Positions 1 to 4,885 of a DNA stretch of 5,432 nucleotides are shown piece after piece. This DNA comes from Nitrospinota bacterium (GTDB taxonomy: Bacteria > Nitrospinota > Nitrospinia > Nitrospinales > Nitrospinaceae): NCBI GenBank assembly GCA_027298165.1, contig JAPUGN010000056.1:1-5432 (forward strand), read 5' to 3'. The position numbers were made by a program, and so were the translations under genes. Numbering within the stretch: the first letter of the stretch is position 1; every line of letters begins with the position of its first letter. Under the pieces are notes generated by a model. That model saw only the letters and a program-made list of their open reading frames with translations. It was not told the DNA's origin and ran no database searches.

Positions 1-813
1 GTATAAGAACTTCTCAACGGATCTGGCCGATGGGTTGTCTGGTATGAGCACCCGGGCCGACCAAGGCCCCTGGTCTAGTTTTTCCATTTTAATCGTAGAA
101 AGGCCGAAATCCAGAGGAACGTAGTGCTGAATACAATCGCGATACTCCTTTACTTCTTCACCGTAGATTGCCCAACTGGTTTTCATCCTTTCGGACAGAT
201 GCGGCGGGAGGGTGCTGCACAGACGAAGTGTCGTATCGATTGAACTTGGCATATTTTCATCGGCAGAACCAAAATACTGCCATAAGAGATACCGGCATGA
301 ATCATATGCGCGACGAACTGCGGTGACCAATGAATCAAATTCGAAATAGGGTTCAGGCGCTCCACTAAAAAGAGCGCTGTCGCAATCATTCGAATCGTCT
401 CCCGGAATCTCCGAAAAGCGTTTACAAATCCTGGAATAGTGCCGGGCTAACTGTGTGCAGTGGTATTGAACCGCCTCAAGCAGGTAAATTAGATTGTGTC
501 CCTTGAAGAAGATGGAAGAAATTTTGGGCACCTTTTGTGTGACGTCCGTGATCTCAAGTCCAAAATGCGCTTGAGTTGTTTTCCTTAATAGCAGGTCGAT
601 AGTTTTGTCTCTGCTGATGCGTTTGATAACGACTACCGGTTTTACACCATACTGCTCTGAAATAAGAGCCGGGCGGTCAATCCTTTCGGAGCGACCCCCA
701 ATGAGGTTCATAACGTGCCATTCGGTGCCAATGATTCGCGCAGTGATCCCCCGTTCATAAATAACTCGTACAGACTGAGGCCGCTGGTTTTCAGTGGATA
801 TGGGTGTGGGCAT
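1..813 (-). CDS. Uncharacterised protein with HEPN-like R-D-x3-H motif, 3' end beyond window
   Basis: A reading frame of 271 codons without a stop starts at ATG 813-811 and leaves the window at position 1, so the C-terminus is missing. The start is supported by AGGA 8 nt upstream (822-825) and a promoter just before it. The frame stays open further upstream (ATGs at 846 and 1014), but those extensions would read through the promoter and the tRNA-Pro terminator and are unlikely. The protein is soluble, with no signal peptide or membrane segment. Residues 18-95 look mixed alpha/beta; 100-230 look mostly helical. At 224-231 the sequence is YRDCIQHY, matching the R-(N/D/H)-x3-H motif (R225, H230) of HEPN domains, many of which are RNases in toxin-antitoxin and defence systems. 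Residues 240-271 look beta-rich. The family is not recognised by name, so RNase activity is inference from one motif. Codons such as TTA, CTA, ATA, AGG and AGA are commoner here than in the GC-rich neighbours, which hints at transfer. Confidence 0.8.
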   Translation of the reverse strand, partial: MPTPISTENQRPQSVRVIYERGITARIIGTEWHVMNLIGGRSERIDRPALISEQYGVKPVVVIKRISRDKTIDLLLRKTTQAHFGLEITDVTQKVPKISSIFFKGHNLIYLLEAVQYHCTQLARHYSRICKRFSEIPGDDSNDCDSALFSGAPEPYFEFDSLVTAVRRAYDSCRYLLWQYFGSADENMPSSIDTTLRLCSTLPPHLSERMKTSWAIYGEEVKEYRDCIQHYVPLDFGLSTIKMEKLDQGPWSARVLIPDNPSARSVEKFLY

Positions 814-846
814 GTTTTTCGTCCTGTGACTTTTGTTGGTCAGCAT

Positions 847-877
847 AATACAATTTATTGGCTGGAGAAATTGTATT
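847..877. repeat. 10-bp perfect inverted repeat overlapping the promoter (possible operator)
   Basis: AATACAATTT (847-856) and AAATTGTATT (868-877) are exact reverse complements separated by 11 nt. The arms cover the -10 and touch the -35 of the candidate promoter, the usual place for a repressor site. There is no T-run behind it, so it does not look like a terminator. The binding protein is unknown; autoregulation by the edge gene or its missing neighbour is speculation. Confidence 0.5.
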
Positions 878-881
878 TCAA
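852..881 (-). promoter_or_regulatory. Candidate sigma70 promoter of the edge gene
   Basis: On the minus strand, TTGAAA (876-881) is followed after 18 nt by TAAATT (852-857), or after 17 nt by ATAAAT (853-858). Transcription would begin near 845, giving a leader of about 30 nt before the AGGA and the ATG at 813. The -35 is good and the -10 is moderate. This position argues for the 813 start over the upstream in-frame ATGs. Confidence 0.45.
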
Positions 882-988
882 TTCGCCATGCACGACCGCC
901 TGAGAGCAGCGACAATCCTTTTTCTCGAATCACCCCGTTAAGGGGGGGCATTTCTGCTCCAAAAGCTAGCCACAGTGCTAGCCAGACG

Positions 989-1021
989 AAAAATGGGCTA
1001 CGGAGCGAATCCATAACCCAT
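989..1021 (-). terminator. Intrinsic terminator after tRNA-Pro
   Basis: On the minus strand, 1021-1010 and 1004-993 form a 12-bp stem (ten Watson-Crick and two G-U pairs) with the loop TTCGC, followed directly by a run of five T including the last stem base. It begins 9 nt after the encoded CCA of tRNA-Pro, so it should end the tRNA transcript and separate it from the edge gene. Confidence 0.8.
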
Positions 1022-1030
1022 TGATTTTAA

Positions 1031-1108
1031 TGGTCGGGGTGAGAGGATTTGAACCTCCGACCCCCTGCTCCCAAAGCAGGTGCGCTAGCCAGGCTGCGCC
1101 ACACCCCG
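1031..1108 (-). tRNA. tRNA-Pro (anticodon TGG)
   Basis: A complete 78-nt cloverleaf including an encoded CCA (1033-1031). The acceptor stem CGGGGTG pairs with CACCCCG, with discriminator A. The D arm is GCGC/GCGC with a 10-nt loop containing CTGG. The anticodon stem CCTGC/GCAGG carries the loop TTTGGGA, giving anticodon TGG. The T arm GGAGG/CCTCT carries TTCAAAT. It is the last member of the tRNA cluster and is followed by an intrinsic terminator; it probably has its own promoter at 1118-1146. Confidence 0.97.
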
Positions 1109-1117
1109 AATATTTTA

Positions 1118-1146
1118 TTTATAAAATGTCACACCTAGCCTGTCGA
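1118..1146 (-). promoter_or_regulatory. Promoter of tRNA-Pro
   Basis: On the minus strand, TCGACA (1146-1141) and TATAAA (1123-1118) are separated by exactly 17 nt, each matching five of six consensus bases. Transcription would start about 2-3 nt before the mature 5' end of tRNA-Pro at 1108. The -35 hexamer lies inside the palindromic repeat at 1127-1155. Confidence 0.6.
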
Positions 1147-1155
1147 AGGGTGACA
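1127..1155. repeat. REP-like palindrome (TGTCAC...GTGACA)
   Basis: TGTCAC (1127-1132) pairs with GTGACA (1150-1155), and CCT pairs with AGG just inside after one bulged A; the loop contains AGCCTGTCGA. It resembles the palindromic GTCACCCTGAGC-type element with a CTTCGACAGG core that is scattered through many bacterial genomes, here with a few changes. That resemblance is from memory and a genome-wide count was not possible. Confidence 0.5.
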
Positions 1156-1183
1156 CAAAGGAGGAACCCTCAACCACCCCCCG

Positions 1184-1204
1184 CCCCTCCTTAAAAAGGA
1201 GGGG
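1184..1204. repeat. Short palindrome CCCCTCCTT/AAGGAGGGG
   Basis: A perfect 9-bp stem with a 3-nt A loop lies 9 nt beyond the stop codon of the Spy-like gene. It is followed by G-rich sequence rather than T on the minus strand and has no T-run on the plus strand, so it is not a standard intrinsic terminator. It may stabilise the mRNA end or be part of a dispersed repeat together with the palindrome at 1127-1155. Confidence 0.5.
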
Positions 1205-1213
1205 AGGCGTCAT

Positions 1214-1939
1214 TTAATGTTTCGAGTGGAGTTTGGATATTTTTTTTCTCTGCTCCGGGGTCATCAGCTTGAGCAGGCCGATCTTGGCCTCCACCATGCT
1301 GTGAATCTTTTTCGATTTGATCTGGGCCATCCGGTCGGCCACCGCCCGCATCTCGGCTTCCTTCACTTCCCCGGAATGCACCAGCTTGTCCAGCTCCAGG
1401 TGCGCGACCTGGTGGCGCGCCTTCAGCATGATTCTCATTTTGGCGAACTCGAACTTCATGTTTTTAATCTGCCCGATTTGCGCTTCGGTCAACCCCAGGG
1501 GTTTGGCAAAGCGCAACACATGACGAAACGGATCTTTTCCGTGCCCGCCGTGTCCGCTGCGGTAACCGTGTCCGCCATAACCGTAGCGGGAATACCCGTG
1601 TTTGCCATAGCCGCGGCCATGACTGCCTTCCTTTTTGCCATAGCCATGTTTTGAGCCGTGACTGTAACCCTTGCCGTATCCGTGTTTGGAGCCGGAGCCT
1701 TCGGTTTTACCGTGAGGGCTCCCCATCATGCCCTTCGGCGAGCCGTGGCCGGTGCTTTTACTTTTACTGCCTTCGGTCTTGGGCGCTTCGGCCACCACCT
1801 CCTGCATTTCAGTCGTACTGGGAGCCAGGGCGAGTTGTTCATGATGGGCCCGCGCCCAATCGGGAACCGTCAGCAGGGCGACAGATAAAATGAATAGTAG
1901 GAACAAACCTCGAAGGGGCGGGATTTTATGGGTACGCAT
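1214..1939 (-). CDS. Exported Spy/CpxP-like protein with Gly/His-rich region
   Basis: A 241-residue protein with start ATG 1939-1937 behind a strong ribosome-binding site (AAAGGAG, 6-nt spacing). Residues 1-31 are a signal peptide (basic start, hydrophobic 11-25, likely cleavage after ARA31), so the mature protein would begin His-His in the periplasm. Residues 55-135 are low-complexity, rich in Gly, His, Lys, Tyr and Ser, with GSKHGYGK at 83-90 and again at 95-102. Residues 136-241 are helical and contain two LTxxQ-type motifs, LTEAQ (150-154) and MTPEQ (226-230), the hallmark of the Spy/CpxP/ZraP family of periplasmic chaperones and metal-stress proteins. The His-rich stretch suggests binding of Zn, Ni or Cu, which is inference. 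The gene sits between tRNA-Arg and tRNA-Pro on the same strand. No clear promoter is visible directly upstream, so it may be read through from the tRNA-His promoter. Exact function is unknown. Confidence 0.88.
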   Translation of the reverse strand: MRTHKIPPLRGLFLLFILSVALLTVPDWARAHHEQLALAPSTTEMQEVVAEAPKTEGSKSKSTGHGSPKGMMGSPHGKTEGSGSKHGYGKGYSHGSKHGYGKKEGSHGRGYGKHGYSRYGYGGHGYRSGHGGHGKDPFRHVLRFAKPLGLTEAQIGQIKNMKFEFAKMRIMLKARHQVAHLELDKLVHSGEVKEAEMRAVADRMAQIKSKKIHSMVEAKIGLLKLMTPEQRKKISKLHSKH

Positions 1940-1945
1940 GGCGGT

Positions 1946-1952
1946 CTCCTTT
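1946..1952 (-). promoter_or_regulatory. Ribosome-binding site of the Spy-like gene
   Basis: AAAGGAG on the minus strand, 6 nt before ATG 1939. It is one of the clearest Shine-Dalgarno sequences in the window and fixes the start, which matters because the GC-rich surroundings also keep long antisense frames open. Confidence 0.85.
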
Positions 1953-2047
1953 TTGATATCGATGGTTCAGCCGTTTCCGGCGGGGGTCCCAAGGGGGAAG
2001 GCTGCGCCGGGTGCGGTTCACCCTTCCTCACCGAATCGAAGAAAATG

Positions 2048-2124
<77 letters not shown>

Positions 2125-2136
2125 ATTATAAAAATT

Positions 2137-2213
2137 TGGGGTGAGCGACGGGATTTGAACCCGCGACCACTGGAGCCACAATCCAGGGCTCTACCAACTG
2201 AGCTACGCCCACC
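2137..2213 (-). tRNA. tRNA-His (anticodon GTG)
   Basis: A 77-nt cloverleaf with encoded CCA and the extra 5' G(-1) facing C73 that identifies tRNA-His. The acceptor is GTGGGCG with CGCTCAC (one G-U pair), the D arm GCTC/GAGC, the anticodon stem CTGGA/TCCAG with loop TTGTGGC (GTG), and the T arm GCGGG/CCCGT. It is the first gene of the tRNA cluster. Confidence 0.97.
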
Positions 2214-2521
2214 ATATTTTTGAATTGAGTGTTTTGTGTGTCCTAGTTTCAGAATAATTCACAATTATAAACCATTCCACAGGCCAAGTAAAAATATATG
2301 TTATCGCGCTAATACTGTCTTTCCAGGCATTATTCATTTTGGCGGAGTTTCTCCGGGGTCCGGTGACGCGCGTTCGGTCCTTATTTTATCTTGGTGTTCC
2401 GCTCCGGTTCCCGTTATTCTGATGGAATGATTCGGCGGGTATCGTTCGCCGGGGAATTAAAAGGCCTCTGCCGCCACCGTTATTTAAGCTCTCCGTCCGG
2501 CCTCGACGCGGGTTCGGGAAC
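2214..2521. other. Intergenic region without a supported gene
   Basis: This stretch separates the divergent tRNA-His and methyltransferase genes. The half next to tRNA-His is AT-rich and holds the tRNA promoter. The half next to the methyltransferase is GC-rich with two small stems, CGGAG/CTCCG (2343-2355) and CGGCG/CGCCG (2433-2451), neither followed by a T-run. No convincing plus-strand promoter for the methyltransferase was found, and the short frames here have no ribosome-binding sites or recognisable products. Confidence 0.6.
2264..2291 (-). promoter_or_regulatory. Candidate promoter of the tRNA-His/Arg transcript
   Basis: A perfect TATAAT -10 box lies at 2269-2264 on the minus strand, with a weak -35 (TTACTT, 2291-2286) 16 nt upstream. 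The start point would fall near 2257, about 45 nt before mature tRNA-His. The surrounding DNA is clearly AT-rich compared with the rest of the window. Confidence 0.45.
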
Positions 2522-3268
2522 ATGGATTCATTCGATATGGAAACCCACGTTTATTCCGAAATGGCTTTGCTGGAGGACACCCACTGGTGGTTTGTCGCTC
2601 GGCGAGCCATCCTGGACCGGGTCCTTACCGGGTTGAAGCTTCCCACGGACGCCAGCATTCTGGATGTCGGATGCGGCACCGGCGGCAACCTGTCCCTGCT
2701 CTCCCGGTATGGTCAGGTGCATGCCCTGGAAATGAACGAGGCCGCCCGGGAGCATTCCCTCCGGCGCGGCATCGGCGAAGTTCGCTATGGCCGGTTGCCG
2801 GATGACATCCCCTATCCGGATTCACAATTTGACCTCATCGTTCTTCTGGATTCCCTCGAGCATGTGGAACCGGAGCGGGAAGCGTTGCAATCGGTGGCCA
2901 ACAAGTTAAAACCCGGCGGAACTCTGCTGGTTACGGTGCCGGCGTTTCCCCTTCTTTGGGGTCCGCACGACATCCGGCATCATCACAAACGTCGTTATAC
3001 TCAGGGCAGCCTGCGGCGACTGTTTCCCGAGGCGGGGTTGATTTTGAGCTACCTGACTTATTTTAATACCCTGCTGTTTCCCATTATTTTATCGGTGCGT
3101 CTGCTTCAAAAAATATCCGGGGCCGATTCCAACCGCGGTTTGAAAGTGCCCCCGCCTTTCATTAATTCAATATTGACACGTATCTTCGCCAGTGAGCGGT
3201 TTGCCGTCGGGCGCTGGTATGTTCCGTTCGGACTGTCTCTTCTGGCCCGAGCACGCAAACCGGAATAA
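2522..3268 (+). CDS. Class I SAM-dependent methyltransferase
   Basis: A complete 248-residue cytosolic enzyme expected to transfer a methyl group from S-adenosylmethionine; the substrate is unknown. Residues 20-30 carry the HWWF-x-ARR signature common in this subfamily. Motif I (ILDVGCGTGGN, 46-56) is the SAM-binding glycine loop, E70 at the end of strand 2 should hold the ribose, and LIVLLDSLEHV (105-115) is the motif IV region. PGGTLLVTVPAF (131-142) followed by HDIRHHHKRRYT (149-160) is typical of Methyltransf_11/23-type proteins found beside glycosyltransferases and polyprenyl-sugar genes. A hydrophobic stretch at 180-195 and a C-terminal PFGLSLLARARK also fit that subfamily. The start is uncertain: ATG 2522 has only a weak GGGA-type site, and ATG 2537 (M6) is an alternative that keeps all motifs. 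It appears to be a single-gene unit, converging on sspB with a 96-nt gap that holds no clear terminator. Confidence 0.9.
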   Translation: MDSFDMETHVYSEMALLEDTHWWFVARRAILDRVLTGLKLPTDASILDVGCGTGGNLSLLSRYGQVHALEMNEAAREHSLRRGIGEVRYGRLPDDIPYPDSQFDLIVLLDSLEHVEPEREALQSVANKLKPGGTLLVTVPAFPLLWGPHDIRHHHKRRYTQGSLRRLFPEAGLILSYLTYFNTLLFPIILSVRLLQKISGADSNRGLKVPPPFINSILTRIFASERFAVGRWYVPFGLSLLARARKPE

Positions 3269-3364
3269 TGTAAAACCCGATTTCCGTTGTGTACGGCGCG
3301 GCATGCAATCAATTTGAAAATAGAGAAATAAAGTTTGAATTTCGGAAAAGGTCCGGGGAGGGTT

Positions 3365-3823
3365 CTATTTGACCACCCGCAAGTGGCTGCGGTTCCGTTT
3401 GGTTTTGTCGGATTTGCCGGAACCGGCGACCATTCGCAGGAATTGTTTGTCCGAATTTTTTTTGGAAGATGAGTCTTGCGCGATAGGTCCCGCCGGGTCG
3501 CCCCAGTCGATATCCTCCGGAATGCTGGCTTCCCACACCTGCCCTTTTTGCGTGTCCGGTTCGTAAATCGCCCACACCGCCGTAAAGGGAATGACGCATT
3601 TGTACAGCCGGCCGCCAAACGACAACGACCCGTACACTCCGTCCTCAAGCACTTCGAAAGGCCGGCGAAAGTTAAGGCTGAGCACCAGGTTCAGCATCGC
3701 GTTGGTCTTGTGCGCTTTGGGGACCTGCACATCCGGCTGGCGCGCGTCCATACAGACCATAGCGTCGCCCTGGGCCAGCAGAGTGTTCAGAAAATCCTGT
3801 TTGTCCTTGTTGTCTTGAATCAT
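3365..3823 (-). CDS. sspB: ClpXP specificity adaptor SspB
   Basis: A 152-residue protein of the SspB family, close to the 165 residues of E. coli SspB. SspB binds the ssrA tag on proteins released from stalled ribosomes and delivers them to ClpXP. Residues 7-90 form the substrate-binding domain: helix KQDFLNTLLAQG, then VCMDARQPDVQVP (23-35), and the strand pattern GSLSFGGRLYKCVIPFTAVWAIY (65-87) with the family's Phe-Gly and Val-Pro-x-x-Ala-Val features. Residues 91-143 are a polar, probably flexible linker. The final residues RSHLRVVK match the ClpX-binding tail of E. coli SspB (also ending LRVVK). The next in-frame codon upstream of the start region is a stop at 3836-3838, so ATG 3823 is the only good start. 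It lacks a clear Shine-Dalgarno sequence. It is divergent from the metallo-beta-lactamase-fold gene. Confidence 0.88.
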   Translation of the reverse strand: MIQDNKDKQDFLNTLLAQGDAMVCMDARQPDVQVPKAHKTNAMLNLVLSLNFRRPFEVLEDGVYGSLSFGGRLYKCVIPFTAVWAIYEPDTQKGQVWEASIPEDIDWGDPAGPIAQDSSSKKNSDKQFLRMVAGSGKSDKTKRNRSHLRVVK

Positions 3824-3834
3824 GGCGTTAAGGT

Positions 3835-3863
3835 ATCATAATTACATAGCCATATAAAGCCAA
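3835..3863 (-). promoter_or_regulatory. sigma70 promoter of sspB
   Basis: On the minus strand, TTGGCT (3863-3858) and TATGAT (3840-3835) are separated by 17 nt. Transcription would start about 4-8 nt before ATG 3823, leaving a very short leader or none. This agrees with the absence of a Shine-Dalgarno sequence. Confidence 0.6.
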
Positions 3864-3906
3864 TGAGTGGTACCATGGCCTCCCGTTAAACTCCGGTAAC
3901 CGAAAA

Positions 3907-4797
3907 ATGGAAAGGAAACGGCTTGTCATGCGGTTTTTCAAATGTTTGTGCGCGGGATTTCTGCTTTGGATGAGTGGTGCGGGCCCGGTAGCTGCTCAGG
4001 ATGCGGAGCTGACCGAAGCGCTGCCCAATATTTTTTGCATGGTCGATCGCACGGGAAACGGCGCCAACTCGACGTTTATCACCACCCAGGAAGGGGTCAT
4101 CGTCATCGACACCCGCGGCAGTGATCAGGAGGCGGAGCAGGTGCTGAAAGCCATCCGCAAAGCGACCGACCAGCCGGTGGTTTATATCATCAACAGCCAT
4201 TTCCATAAAGAGAACACCTCCGGCAACGCCGTCTTCAAGTCGAGCCATAGCATTATCGCCCAGAAACGTGCGCTGGCGATGATTGTCCTCGAAGCCGAGC
4301 GCGAAAAGCGAGCCATTACCCCGCCCAACCTTGCGTTCGAAAAGAAACTGGAAATCAAACTGGGGAAGTATCATCTCAAACTGATCCACCCTGGCCCCGC
4401 ACATACAGACGGCGACCTGTACATCTACATTCCTAAATGGCGGATCCTCATCACCGGCGGAATAGTGTTCAACCAGATCATTCCCTTTCTAGGAGACAGC
4501 AACATTGAATCATGGATTCACGCCCTCGTGGAGATGGAAGACCTCGACGCCGAAGTGATCGTGCCGGGCCACGGTCCCGTCGGCGGCAAACCGATCGTCA
4601 CTCAGATGAAACACTACCTCATGGAACTGAAGCGCTACGTCAACGACCAGTTGGACGACGGCAAAAACCTGCCCGACACCATGATCTTCGTCAAAGAAAA
4701 ACTTAAGGCCAAATACTCCAGCTGGAAGCACTTCGACCGCGTCGATGAAAACATCGTCCACGCCTACGTCGAATACAGCGCCCAACGCGGAACCTAA
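3907..4797 (+). CDS. Exported metallo-beta-lactamase-fold protein with altered metal site
   Basis: A complete 296-residue protein. The first 30 residues form a signal peptide (hydrophobic 10-21, likely cleavage after VAA30), so it acts in the periplasm. The fold is shown in order by NSTFITTQEGVIVIDT (54-69), the metal motif region NSHFHKEN (96-103), GPAHTDGDLYIYIP (163-176), ITGGIVF (182-188) and VPGHGP (219-224). The normal HxHxDH motif reads H98-F-H100-K-E102-N103, so Asp and the third His are replaced, and the usual TGD is TGG (G185). H98, H100, H166 and H222 remain. A one-metal (site 1) enzyme or a non-catalytic binding protein are both possible; relatives include SoxH-like and PQQ-associated hydrolases. 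ATG 3907 has no good ribosome-binding site. ATG 3928 (M8) has AAAGGA 11 nt upstream and also gives a proper signal peptide, so it may be the true start. The gene ends 30 nt before a strong terminator. Confidence 0.88.
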   Translation: MERKRLVMRFFKCLCAGFLLWMSGAGPVAAQDAELTEALPNIFCMVDRTGNGANSTFITTQEGVIVIDTRGSDQEAEQVLKAIRKATDQPVVYIINSHFHKENTSGNAVFKSSHSIIAQKRALAMIVLEAEREKRAITPPNLAFEKKLEIKLGKYHLKLIHPGPAHTDGDLYIYIPKWRILITGGIVFNQIIPFLGDSNIESWIHALVEMEDLDAEVIVPGHGPVGGKPIVTQMKHYLMELKRYVNDQLDDGKNLPDTMIFVKEKLKAKYSSWKHFDRVDENIVHAYVEYSAQRGT

Positions 4798-4827
4798 TCC
4801 GGCGAAGGCGCGTTCCAAAAAATAACA

Positions 4828-4861
4828 AAACCCCCTCTCGGTGGAGAGGGGGTTTGTTTTT
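4828..4861. terminator. Bidirectional intrinsic terminator
   Basis: CCCCCTCTC (4831-4839) pairs with GAGAGGGGG (4844-4852) around a GGTG loop, extended by three A-T pairs to 12 bp. It is followed by TTTGTTTTT on the plus strand and TTTTGTTATTTTTT on the minus strand. It therefore serves both converging genes, the metallo-beta-lactamase-fold gene and ilvB. Confidence 0.92.
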
Positions 4862-4885
4862 GAAAATTGGTTGACCGACGGCGGC

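Noticed and set aside
183..389. 68-residue minus-strand frame inside the edge gene
   Set aside because: It is in another frame of the 271-codon edge gene, which is open across the whole stretch and has a better start.
814..1014. N-terminal extension of the edge gene to the in-frame ATG at 1014
   Set aside because: It would include the tRNA-Pro terminator, the promoter and the inverted repeat; ATG 813 has an AGGA at good spacing.
1217..1893. Open frames on the plus strand opposite the Spy-like gene
   Set aside because: They mirror the repetitive GC-rich codons of the real gene, have no ribosome-binding site, and the minus-strand protein has a clear signal peptide and family motifs.
1965..2040. 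Nested small stems (GCCG-GAAA-CGGC at 1970-1981 and GGGTG/CACCC near 2010-2025) as a terminator or riboswitch before the Spy-like gene
   Set aside because: There is no T-run and no recognised riboswitch core; the stems are short and expected in GC-rich DNA.
3106..3648. 180-residue minus-strand frame across the methyltransferase end and sspB
   Set aside because: It overlaps two supported genes in other frames and its product is Arg/Cys-rich without recognisable features.
3886..4404. 172-residue minus-strand frame opposite the metallo-beta-lactamase-fold gene
   Set aside because: An antisense shadow: the plus-strand frame has a signal peptide and ordered fold motifs.
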